From a virus: DNA of 53,657 bases. The stretch covers positions 1-53,657 of IMG/VR virus record IMGVR_UViG_3300042922_000451. One strand, 5' to 3'. The notes below the pieces were generated by a model. The model searched no databases. It was not told the DNA's origin and saw nothing but the letters and a program-made list of their open reading frames with translations. This document shows positions 46,989 to 53,657 of this stretch, piece by piece; within the stretch, counting starts at the first letter, position 1, and every line of letters starts with the position of its first letter. Position numbers and translations under genes: made by a program.

Positions 46989-49823
46989 TCAACTCCTTTC
47001 AAATATTTTAGCTATAGTACTTGTAGATACACCTAAAGCATCTGCAATCTCAGCTTGCGTATACCCAGCTTCAACCATCATTTTAGCTTTTTGTTGTTTA
47101 CCATCACTAACACCTTTATTAGTTCTAGGTGTAGCTAATTGTTTAACTTTATCAAGGTCAGTGTTACTAAGTATTTGTGTTAGAATGTTGGTACTAACAG
47201 CTCCAGCTTGTATAGCTTCCCATTCTTTATCAGAGATAGTCACTAATGTTTTTTTAGCATCAACTCTAGTACGAGCTTCTGCCATAGCTTGACCTCTTAT
47301 CTTTTTTAAATCTTCTTTAGTCATATTAGGATTAGCTGATTTTTTCATTGATACTATAGTATTACCTATAATTTGCGCTTGTCTTTCTAAAGGCGCATTC
47401 TTTAAAGCTATGTTCAAACTGGCTTTTAACGAATTAACTTCTGATTCGTATACTTGTTTAGCTGAAGGTGAATAGGGTACATACTGTGTAGTAATAGATG
47501 CTTTTCTAGCTTCATTAGCTAGACTTTTTAATTTATTAGCATGTTGAGCATACACTGTTTCCATAGGGGTACCAGATGATAATTCAAAGGCATCTTGTGC
47601 CTCAGCCATTTTAGTTGACGATATAGTACGGGGTTGTTCTTTTCCTTTCGCATCGATATATGTTTCATTTGTATATGTGTATATTTTTTTACCTGTCTTT
47701 GGATCTATTGTTTCTTTTCTTACGCCAACTCTTTCATCAGAAGACGCTTTTGATATTAATGTAGAAGATCCACTTCGTTCACTACCTTGATATCTTTTCT
47801 TTAATTCAGCAATCCCATTGTCTATATAGGACTGCTTATAATTAAGATTGTGTTTTTCAGAATCGATAACCACCATTGAATGTCTAACAGCTGCGGCTAT
47901 TTCATCATCGTTTGCTCCTTTTATGGTCATGTCGGTTATAAGATTAGATACATCCCCCATTTTCATTTGCTTAGTTCTAGGACTTATTTTAGTCATACCT
48001 TCATATGCTGGGTACGAAATTTTAGGATCAAAATTAGCAAGACCCTTTAATGGAGATGATACTTTTATTTCTCCTTTTGGATTAGGAATTACTAATACTG
48101 TATCGCCGTCAGCATCGGCACCTGATAATGTTTGAAAAGTTTTAGGATGTATTCCGATTGCATCTTTAGCATTTTTAAATAGATTATTTCCAGTTTTATT
48201 TTTATTATTTACAGTAAGTTGAGGTATTTCAAATATACCTCCATGTGGATATCTAATCAAAACTACAGTTTCACCATTTCTATAATTTGGTGCGTATACT
48301 TCATTTTTTTTGATATCTACAATTGGAAGCAATACATGTGCTGCTTGTCGTGGAAGGGCAGCTGCTTTTAGATGAACTGATGATGAATCGCAATCATCAG
48401 CGAAGGAATCAAGTAATCTTTTTTTAACAGCTGGATTAGTTAAGGACATTATCTCATCAAATTCTTCTTTCTTAATATCAAATGCTAACCCTAACTGTTT
48501 TTTAGCTAGTGCTGGAGTTTGTTTGGAAAGCATCTGTGAAGATAATGTTTTAGACCATTTACCCCAATCTCCTTCTTCGTTTACTATATTTAATGATGAT
48601 AGTTTTTTATCACCATTAGAATCTATATAATGTTTTTGCCTGACACTAGCTCCGAATGGATTATCAGGATCTGGTTTTATAGAACCATCACTTACTCCTT
48701 TTTTAATCAAATCATCTTTTTCATCTTTGGATATATTTAATTCTAGAATCGATTTAACTTTAGGATCAGTCATATCTGCAGCCATAGTTTTAAATACTTT
48801 ACTTTTATCTGTTCCTAATTTCTTATTTGTATTATATATCATGTCAACTCCATCAGGCATGTTATCCGCATATATGGCCATACCTTTCATATAATGACGG
48901 TCATCAACGCCTATACGAACTTGTGCATATTTAGCGTTACCTAAAGATATATCATCAACACCTCTTCTTAATTCAACAACTCCATCTTTATCGACTCCAC
49001 CATCGTCGGCATATCTAATCATAACTCTTTTAGAATCAACACTTCTTATTGGTTCTAAACCCAAAACAGACCTTCCACCATCTTCTGAGTAGTCAGTTAT
49101 AAGTTTAACATTATTTTTATTTTTATATACATCAGAAAAGGAATCTTTTATTAAAGATTTTACATCATCCTCACTTATTCCTAATTCTTTAGATATATCA
49201 GATTCGGACATTTTTTTATTAAATAGTTTTATAACTTCAGTTGCTTCTTTTGTTTTCGGTTTAGATAACACCATTACTGTTGTATTTTTCCCTGTTCCTA
49301 ATTGTTCCACTTGAGTATATGTTACTAAATATCCTTCTTCCTCCAACATGGCTATCGATGTTTTTAATTTATTTCTAGGTATTCCAATATGTCTTTCTAC
49401 ACCAATACCAACATCAATATAACCTTTTTTTTCAACATTTTCTTTTAACATATTAGCAATCGTATCAGTTATTTCAGAACGTTCTTTAAGAGCAGGATCT
49501 AATAACGCCCTTACTGATGATTCATTAATTCCCATTCTTTCACCAATAGCAACATTTGAATATCCTTTATCTTTCAGTCTAAGAGCTTCTGCTAAATCAG
49601 CTTTTCTTTGTTCAGCTTTAGCTATAGATTTTTTATTTCTAAGTTGAGATGTTGTCATACCCATACCTTTTGCTATTTCAACTTCACTAATACCTTTTTT
49701 TCTTAAATCATCAACATAGCCTAAAAAACTTTTATTTCTTTGTTCTGGACTATCGCCCGACCCCCATGGATATCTACCAGAGTGACGAGGAGTTCCATAG
49801 TGGAGTATAATGTTATTAGCCAT
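46989..49823 (-). CDS. Phage RNA-polymerase-like protein with DxDGD motif and multiple HTH segments, 944 aa
   Basis: Residues about 490-582 read like the catalytic double-psi barrel of two-barrel RNA polymerases: VVLIRYPHGGIFEIPQLTV, then IGIHPKTFQTLSGADADGDT with D570, D572 and D574, comparable with the beta-prime NADFDGD loop. HTH-like segments: KGISEVEIAKGMGMTTSQL near 44, KGYSNVAIGERMGINESSV near 86, MSESDISKELGISEDDVKSL near 205, and AGYTQAEIADALGVSTSTI at the C-terminus. The N-terminus HYGTPRHSGRYPWGSG is a tag typical of phage head-module proteins, so it may be packaged. A copy of residues 597-679 exists as a separate gene at 12929-13246. A YonO/QDE-1-type polymerase is the best guess; activity is not proven. 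Confidence 0.7.
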   Translation of the reverse strand: MANNIILHYGTPRHSGRYPWGSGDSPEQRNKSFLGYVDDLRKKGISEVEIAKGMGMTTSQLRNKKSIAKAEQRKADLAEALRLKDKGYSNVAIGERMGINESSVRALLDPALKERSEITDTIANMLKENVEKKGYIDVGIGVERHIGIPRNKLKTSIAMLEEEGYLVTYTQVEQLGTGKNTTVMVLSKPKTKEATEVIKLFNKKMSESDISKELGISEDDVKSLIKDSFSDVYKNKNNVKLITDYSEDGGRSVLGLEPIRSVDSKRVMIRYADDGGVDKDGVVELRRGVDDISLGNAKYAQVRIGVDDRHYMKGMAIYADNMPDGVDMIYNTNKKLGTDKSKVFKTMAADMTDPKVKSILELNISKDEKDDLIKKGVSDGSIKPDPDNPFGASVRQKHYIDSNGDKKLSSLNIVNEEGDWGKWSKTLSSQMLSKQTPALAKKQLGLAFDIKKEEFDEIMSLTNPAVKKRLLDSFADDCDSSSVHLKAAALPRQAAHVLLPIVDIKKNEVYAPNYRNGETVVLIRYPHGGIFEIPQLTVNNKNKTGNNLFKNAKDAIGIHPKTFQTLSGADADGDTVLVIPNPKGEIKVSSPLKGLANFDPKISYPAYEGMTKISPRTKQMKMGDVSNLITDMTIKGANDDEIAAAVRHSMVVIDSEKHNLNYKQSYIDNGIAELKKRYQGSERSGSSTLISKASSDERVGVRKETIDPKTGKKIYTYTNETYIDAKGKEQPRTISSTKMAEAQDAFELSSGTPMETVYAQHANKLKSLANEARKASITTQYVPYSPSAKQVYESEVNSLKASLNIALKNAPLERQAQIIGNTIVSMKKSANPNMTKEDLKKIRGQAMAEARTRVDAKKTLVTISDKEWEAIQAGAVSTNILTQILSNTDLDKVKQLATPRTNKGVSDGKQQKAKMMVEAGYTQAEIADALGVSTSTIAKIFERS

Positions 49824-49825
49824 GA

Positions 49826-50380
49826 TTATTCCCCCATCTTCATTTTATCTATTTGTCTATCAAATACTATTATCTTATTCATTATATATAATATATCTTC
49901 GACATTAGGATTATATATTTCAACATCATCTAGTTGGTATATTCTTAGCTCTATTTTAATCGAGTTTGGATCTATGTCATATTCTAAACAGAATAGAGCA
50001 GTATATATTTCTAATTGTCGCATCGAAGTCGGACTCTCTCCAGTTTTTAAATCATGAATTCGTAGGAGATTTTGCTTAAAAGAAATAGCATCGGCTGTTC
50101 CGAAACAATTTTCAGAATAATATAATGGTTGTTCTGTTTGCATTTTAAAACCTATGGCATCATTAACATACATATTTAATGTAATTTTACTTTTAGGTAA
50201 TTTAATTCCTAACTTTATTAATTCGGAAGCTAACTCATGTTTTCTAGTTCCTAATTGAGCTGCTCGATATTTATTGAAGGATGTTTCTAATTTTTCTTCA
50301 TCATAGTTAACCCAATGATATTTACTAGCGCTTAGAAACGCATGCAATCCTTCTAACTCGAAATGCTTTTTGAAGTTCAT
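49826..50380 (-). CDS. RecB/Cas4-like PD-(D/E)XK nuclease, 184 aa
   Basis: GTRKHELASELIKLG near residue 44, GTADAISFKQNLLRIHDLKT near residue 94 with the catalytic Asp, Asp and Lys, and MRQLEIYTALFCLEYD near 120 (QxxxY). This is the PDDEXK_1 arrangement of phage recombination and DNA-processing nucleases. Overlaps the upstream nuclease by 56 nt. Confidence 0.83.
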   Translation of the reverse strand: MNFKKHFELEGLHAFLSASKYHWVNYDEEKLETSFNKYRAAQLGTRKHELASELIKLGIKLPKSKITLNMYVNDAIGFKMQTEQPLYYSENCFGTADAISFKQNLLRIHDLKTGESPTSMRQLEIYTALFCLEYDIDPNSIKIELRIYQLDDVEIYNPNVEDILYIMNKIIVFDRQIDKMKMGE

Positions 50381-50642
50381 TTATTATTTCCTCCTTATTT
50401 TCAGGATATATGACACTAGCAAATGACATTTCATCAAGTAAATCTAAATAATATTCTTGATTTGGTTGATATGTAGAATATGCATTCTGTTTACATTCTA
50501 AGGCCGCCCAAGTATTATTAAATAAAATTAATAAATCAGGAAAGCCTTGAATATAATTCGCATCGTTTTTTAAAATGACACAACCTTCAAATATTTCTTT
50601 AAGTTCTTTAATAAGATTGGCTTGAAATTTACTTTCTAACAT
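50325..50642 (-). CDS. VRR-NUC/PD-(D/E)XK-type nuclease, 105 aa
   Basis: SKFQANLIKELKEIFEGCVI, then YIQGFPDLLILFNNTWAALE with CKQ: the core Asp in GFPD and the E-x-K in LECK. Small single-domain nucleases of this type act on branched DNA. First gene after the shared-family promoter at 50695-50719 and AAGGAGG box, so it opens the operon that includes the RNA-polymerase-like gene. Confidence 0.82.
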   Translation of the reverse strand: MLESKFQANLIKELKEIFEGCVILKNDANYIQGFPDLLILFNNTWAALECKQNAYSTYQPNQEYYLDLLDEMSFASVIYPENKEEIINELQKAFRVRRIACVSKR

Positions 50643-50694
50643 CGAGCGACCTCCTTTTTAAAAAATTATAAGACAGGCGTATCCTATCTCTTCT

Positions 50695-50719
50695 ATTATA
50701 GCATACGATTTTCACGCGA
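50695..50719 (-). promoter_or_regulatory. Shared-family promoter, copy 16
   Basis: TCGC-N15-TATAAT with TCGTATGC before the -10 box. It is the only copy outside the 10-19 kb array and drives the nuclease/RNA-polymerase-like operon, possibly reading on into late genes. Confidence 0.75.
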
Positions 50720-50728
50720 GCATATTAT

Positions 50729-50923
50729 TTAACCATTCATTACTTGTCTAGCATCTCTTAGTCCATCAAATCCCATTTGTTTTAATCTTTTTCCAATTGT
50801 GTACTGACTTACACCCATCGCAATTTGTAAACTAATTGAATTTTTTCCAGAAGATATTTCTTTTAACAATTTCTCATCCAATTCCTTATTCCATATCTTA
50901 TGATTTTTACCTATCCCTGACAT
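50729..50923 (-). CDS. Small HTH protein, 64 aa
   Basis: KIWNKELDEKLLKEISSGKN and SLQIAMGVSQYTIGKRLKQM form a helix-turn-helix similar to small transcription regulators or resolvase-type HTH units. Start at 50923 has GGAG 8 nt ahead. It could regulate the adjacent promoter; target unknown. Confidence 0.7.
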   Translation of the reverse strand: MSGIGKNHKIWNKELDEKLLKEISSGKNSISLQIAMGVSQYTIGKRLKQMGFDGLRDARQVMNG

Positions 50924-50928
50924 TTCCA

Positions 50929-51144
50929 TCACTCCTTAATAAACGCTTTAATTATTGGAAGTGGATAAATACTATACATATGACGAAGAATCTGATGCTC
51001 TTTATCGGGATTGTTAAGAATTACACATTTCTTTCGACGACCATTATCCATAATAGAATTTATTTTCATTTCAACTATATTTCCTTTGCACACAGTAAGA
51101 ACTTTATCACCAATAGAGAGTTTTACAAATTCTAATTGATCCAT
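50929..51144 (-). CDS. Small beta-rich hypothetical protein, 71 aa
   Basis: FVKLSIGDKVLTVCKGNIVE resembles a small SH3/KOW-like strand pattern; the end IYPLPIIKAFIKE is helical. 4 nt after the helicase stop. Function unknown. Confidence 0.62.
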   Translation of the reverse strand: MDQLEFVKLSIGDKVLTVCKGNIVEMKINSIMDNGRRKKCVILNNPDKEHQILRHMYSIYPLPIIKAFIKE

Positions 51145-51148
51145 CTCA

Positions 51149-52372
51149 TCACTCCTTAATAAATTTTATCATATTGAAATTTTTCTTATTCTTTAAACTT
51201 TTTGATATAGCTAAATCTATAACAGAATTAGATATAAGATGATAATAATATAATTCTTTAAATGGAGTATTGAGTCTATCTATTCTTCCGGCGGATTGAA
51301 CCATTATTTTATAAGAATAATTCTGAGAATAGAAAATTATAGCATTAGTTGTTATGCAATTCCAACCTTCAGCTCCTGCAGTATATTGAACTAAATATAA
51401 CCAAGTATTGTCGTCTGGTACTGTCTGGTGTATATGTCCATTCCATTCATGTGTTTTAGTATTTAATGATTCACCTAATATTTTTAGCATTTCTAATTCA
51501 TAATCGAAGTTATAAAATATTATAATCTTTCGATGTTTTTGTAATATGTCTTTTATAGCTTCAAGTCTAGAACTGTCACTATTAACAACTTTCCTCATAA
51601 GATATCCTAATTCACCGATAGAATTAATTGGTTTATTTTTAAAGATATTCCAACGTTTAATATACACTTTATCGAGTAGTTCTTTATCATATTTAACATT
51701 TATTATTTCATTATGTGAAATAGTTGGTCTTTCGTAATGCATAGTCACAATGATACTATCTCTAAGTTTACATAAATGTGAAACTTCAATATATTTTTCA
51801 ACTTTTGGGTATTTAGTGAATCTATTATATACTGCATGGCGCCTAAGAAATTCAGTACGATTTTTATAAAAATTATTTGCGACGAATACGGGAATATAAT
51901 CACCCCATGTATCACCTGGCGTAGCACTTAAAAGAATCCATCTATTTACTTTTACTATTTTTAGAAAAGTTTTAACCCATGCGCCTGAACCAACTAATCT
52001 TTGCTCATCAAAAATAAAGAATGAGTTTTTTATATTTTTGTATTTTGTAATGTTATTCCATGAATCGACTACAACTTTCACACCACTAATACTTAATTGT
52101 GATTTTGTTGATATCATAAATGGAGCACATTCTTGTTCCCATTCTAAACTATCTCTCTTTTTTGCAGTGGTGATAATGTAAAGGTCTTTTGGTTTTTTCA
52201 TTTCACCGAACTCACCTTTACCATTAATTTTTATTTCACCCTGACATTCTTTTATGAAATAATAAGCTAAAGAAGTTCTAGATTTACCTGAGCCCACTCC
52301 ACCACAAAGGATGGAGCCAGACTTCAGTTTATTTACTGCTTCTTTCTGATAGTTATATAGTTCTATAGCCAT
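51149..52372 (-). CDS. SF2 DNA helicase, 407 aa
   Basis: Motif I ILCGGVGSGKSRTSL near residue 20, motif II IFDEQRL near 123, motif III LLSATPGDTW near 147, motif V TAGAEGWN near 332 and motif VI QSAGRIDRLN near 358. The shape and size fit the phage SNF2/DEAD-like helicases that unwind or remodel DNA in replication or recombination. ATG overlaps the SSB stop (TAATG), so they are co-translated. Confidence 0.9.
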   Translation of the reverse strand: MAIELYNYQKEAVNKLKSGSILCGGVGSGKSRTSLAYYFIKECQGEIKINGKGEFGEMKKPKDLYIITTAKKRDSLEWEQECAPFMISTKSQLSISGVKVVVDSWNNITKYKNIKNSFFIFDEQRLVGSGAWVKTFLKIVKVNRWILLSATPGDTWGDYIPVFVANNFYKNRTEFLRRHAVYNRFTKYPKVEKYIEVSHLCKLRDSIIVTMHYERPTISHNEIINVKYDKELLDKVYIKRWNIFKNKPINSIGELGYLMRKVVNSDSSRLEAIKDILQKHRKIIIFYNFDYELEMLKILGESLNTKTHEWNGHIHQTVPDDNTWLYLVQYTAGAEGWNCITTNAIIFYSQNYSYKIMVQSAGRIDRLNTPFKELYYYHLISNSVIDLAISKSLKNKKNFNMIKFIKE

Positions 52373-52908
52373 TATTTATCATGTTCACAATGACCATCAC
52401 ATTGGTCACAATTTCCACATCCACCTATTGAATCGACGGCACTATCAGGCACGTCATAATATTTAGATTCAAATTTGTCTTCATGAATGGTAACATACAT
52501 TGATTTAATATATGCTTTAACTCCACTTTTTTCATTTCGTGTTCCTTCATGAAGAGTCCAATTATATGGTCTTATTATTAAATCGACTTCTTTTATTTCT
52601 GCCCAATCAAGAATCGATATTGATTCTTCATCAAGTACAGTTTTACCTTTACTGGATATTATTACTATTTTTGGTGGAATATTACCGAAGCTAACTGTTA
52701 CTTGTAAGTATGCTTGCTTTTCTTCATTACTATCTTTCGGTTCTAGCCACCTCACATTCCAACCATCATTTTCTAATGTTTGACCAAGGTCACTATCTAT
52801 GAACACACAAAAGTTTTTTCTTCCTGCCGGATTATACTTTCCTTCTTTTCCACTAAAATTACGAAACCCTATTTTTGCATTTTCAATAACAATATTATTT
52901 TTTACCAT
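52372..52908 (-). CDS. Probable phage single-stranded DNA-binding protein, 178 aa
   Basis: IENAKIGFRNFSGKEGKYNP and NFCVFIDSDLGQTLENDGWN and EVDLIIRPYNW are the signature of a phage protein family annotated as ssDNA-binding. It ends with a cysteine-rich tail (GGCGNCDQCDGHC). It lies between the replicase and the helicase genes, which suits this role. Strong AGAGGAGG box. Confidence 0.75.
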   Translation of the reverse strand: MVKNNIVIENAKIGFRNFSGKEGKYNPAGRKNFCVFIDSDLGQTLENDGWNVRWLEPKDSNEEKQAYLQVTVSFGNIPPKIVIISSKGKTVLDEESISILDWAEIKEVDLIIRPYNWTLHEGTRNEKSGVKAYIKSMYVTIHEDKFESKYYDVPDSAVDSIGGCGNCDQCDGHCEHDK

Positions 52909-52923
52909 TATTAATATCCTCCT

Positions 52924-53657
52924 CTAAAATGGAGCACAATCGTGCCCTAGTTTACATTCATTTGGACCTGATAGTTTATTATCAATAAAATATTCACAAT
53001 TAAAACAATTCCCATTACAACGGCGGTCCATATATCCATCTATTAATGCTGACATTCTACTGTTAATTGGTTTATCATCGCTAACAAACATTTCGAAATC
53101 ACCATATTTAGATATATCATTTATAGCTCTGTCAACTAATTCATTATAGTATGCTCTTTCTATATCATCCTGTTTATTTAATGTTTTAACCATTTCTGAC
53201 TCGAGCCATCTATATCCTTTACTTCCAGTAGCAGCATAAAATTTACCATCTTTTTCTCTTAATAATTCACCTCCACCTTTTCCAGGTTTAATTGGACAGA
53301 AAGAACCAACTTTACCAACAAAATGATAGTTATGACCTCTATTTATTAATACCCTAAGTTCTACTAGTTTATCATCATTAACATTTGGTAATAATCCTAA
53401 TGAATCTGTATTTTTTCTAATCCATAGATCTAATTCCTTTTCATATCTAGATACATCTTCTAAATCTTCATTCATATCTAAATATAACGCCGATGTTACA
53501 GATTTAGTTTCACACATATCTTCAAACATAATAGGTTCTTTACTGAATAATGTTTTAAATACATATGGTTGAGCAAATTGAGCACCAGTAGCAGTCCATG
53601 TATTAATCTTTTTAGTTTTAGCAGCCCATCCATATTTTGCAATGTAAACTGCGTCAT
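52924..53657 (-). CDS. Fused SF3 helicase-primase-family B DNA polymerase (C-terminal part)
   Basis: Continuation of the 1380-residue replicase gene. Position 53530 joins base 1 in the closed circle, and 53531-53657 repeats 1-127. The C-terminal 201 residues begin at 53529 and include thumb-like sequence (VGSFCPIKPGKGGGELLRE, GYRWLESEMVK) and a cysteine cluster at the end (CNGNCFNCEYF, ECKLGHDC) that could bind zinc or an iron-sulfur cluster. It ends 15 nt before the SSB gene. Confidence 0.9.
   Translation of the reverse strand, partial: DAVYIAKYGWAAKTKKINTWTATGAQFAQPYVFKTLFSKEPIMFEDMCETKSVTSALYLDMNEDLEDVSRYEKELDLWIRKNTDSLGLLPNVNDDKLVELRVLINRGHNYHFVGKVGSFCPIKPGKGGGELLREKDGKFYAATGSKGYRWLESEMVKTLNKQDDIERAYYNELVDRAINDISKYGDFEMFVSDDKPINSRMSALIDGYMDRRCNGNCFNCEYFIDNKLSGPNECKLGHDCAPF
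53531..53657. repeat. 127-bp terminal direct repeat (circular assembly overlap)
   Basis: Identical to positions 1-127. The length equals a common assembler k-mer, and the repeat lies inside a coding gene, so it marks a circular or circularly permuted genome and not a phage terminal repeat. Confidence 0.92.

Noticed and set aside
53531-53657. Terminal direct repeat as a true phage DNA end
   Set aside because: Exactly 127 bp, inside a coding gene, and joining the ends restores the polymerase frame; assembly overlap is the simpler reading.
1-53657. Temperate lifestyle
   Set aside because: No integrase, repressor, excisionase, attachment site or partition gene could be recognised on either strand.

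Overview
The window is a complete, circularly closed genome of a tailed phage (siphovirus layout), about 53,530 bp, written with every gene on the minus strand. Its last 127 bases repeat its first 127, so the cut point is an assembly artefact that splits the replication polymerase gene. The strongly AT-rich sequence, the GGAGG-type ribosome sites and the protein families (BhlA/UviB holin, Prophage_tail, ThyX, DUF6353-like proteins) point to a low-GC Firmicutes host, most likely a Clostridia-type bacterium. I see no integrase, repressor, excisionase or partition gene, so it looks virulent, although roughly half the small genes have no recognisable function.

Layout in the direction of transcription (high to low coordinate, across the closed end). 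(1) Replication, 52.9-49.8 kb and 3.5-1 kb: two PD-(D/E)XK nucleases, an HTH protein, an SF2 helicase, a probable ssDNA-binding protein, and one 1380-residue replicase that joins an SF3 helicase, an archaeo-eukaryotic-type primase and a family B DNA polymerase. Upstream of the two zinc-ribbon genes that precede the replicase is a 290-bp non-coding stretch rich in TGTGACA/TGTCACA repeats, the best origin candidate. (2) A 944-residue protein at 49.8-47.0 kb carries HTH segments and a DxDGD active-site motif typical of two-barrel RNA polymerases. (3) Packaging and head, 46.5-38 kb: lytic transglycosylase, small and large terminase, HNH, portal, protease fused to capsid, connectors. (4) Tail, 38-21.6 kb: major tail protein, a Tad2-like anti-Thoeris gene, chaperones, tape measure, distal tail, baseplate and fibre genes, tail endopeptidase. 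(5) Lysis, 21.2-19.4 kb: ComEA-like membrane protein, BhlA-like holin, endolysin, second holin. (6) Accessory array, 19.3-9.8 kb: short, mostly membrane-anchored proteins, ThyX, a dATP/dGTP diphosphohydrolase-like protein, a secreted SGNH hydrolase and two candidate small RNAs. (7) Hypothetical operon, 9.8-4.5 kb, containing several paralogous pairs.

The most unusual regulatory feature is a family of 16 near-identical promoters, TCGC-N15-TATAAT with a conserved ACA(T/C)A-like core between. Fifteen lie in the accessory array and one precedes the operon that encodes the nucleases and the RNA-polymerase-like protein. Ten of them abut an intrinsic terminator of the preceding unit, giving promoter-gene-terminator cassettes. 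One cassette (12.9-13.2 kb) encodes a 105-residue stand-alone copy of the segment that follows the active site of the RNA-polymerase-like protein, about half identical by eye. Together the dispersed promoter class, the polymerase-like protein, its stand-alone segment and the two small RNAs form a plausible, apparently undescribed transcription-control system.
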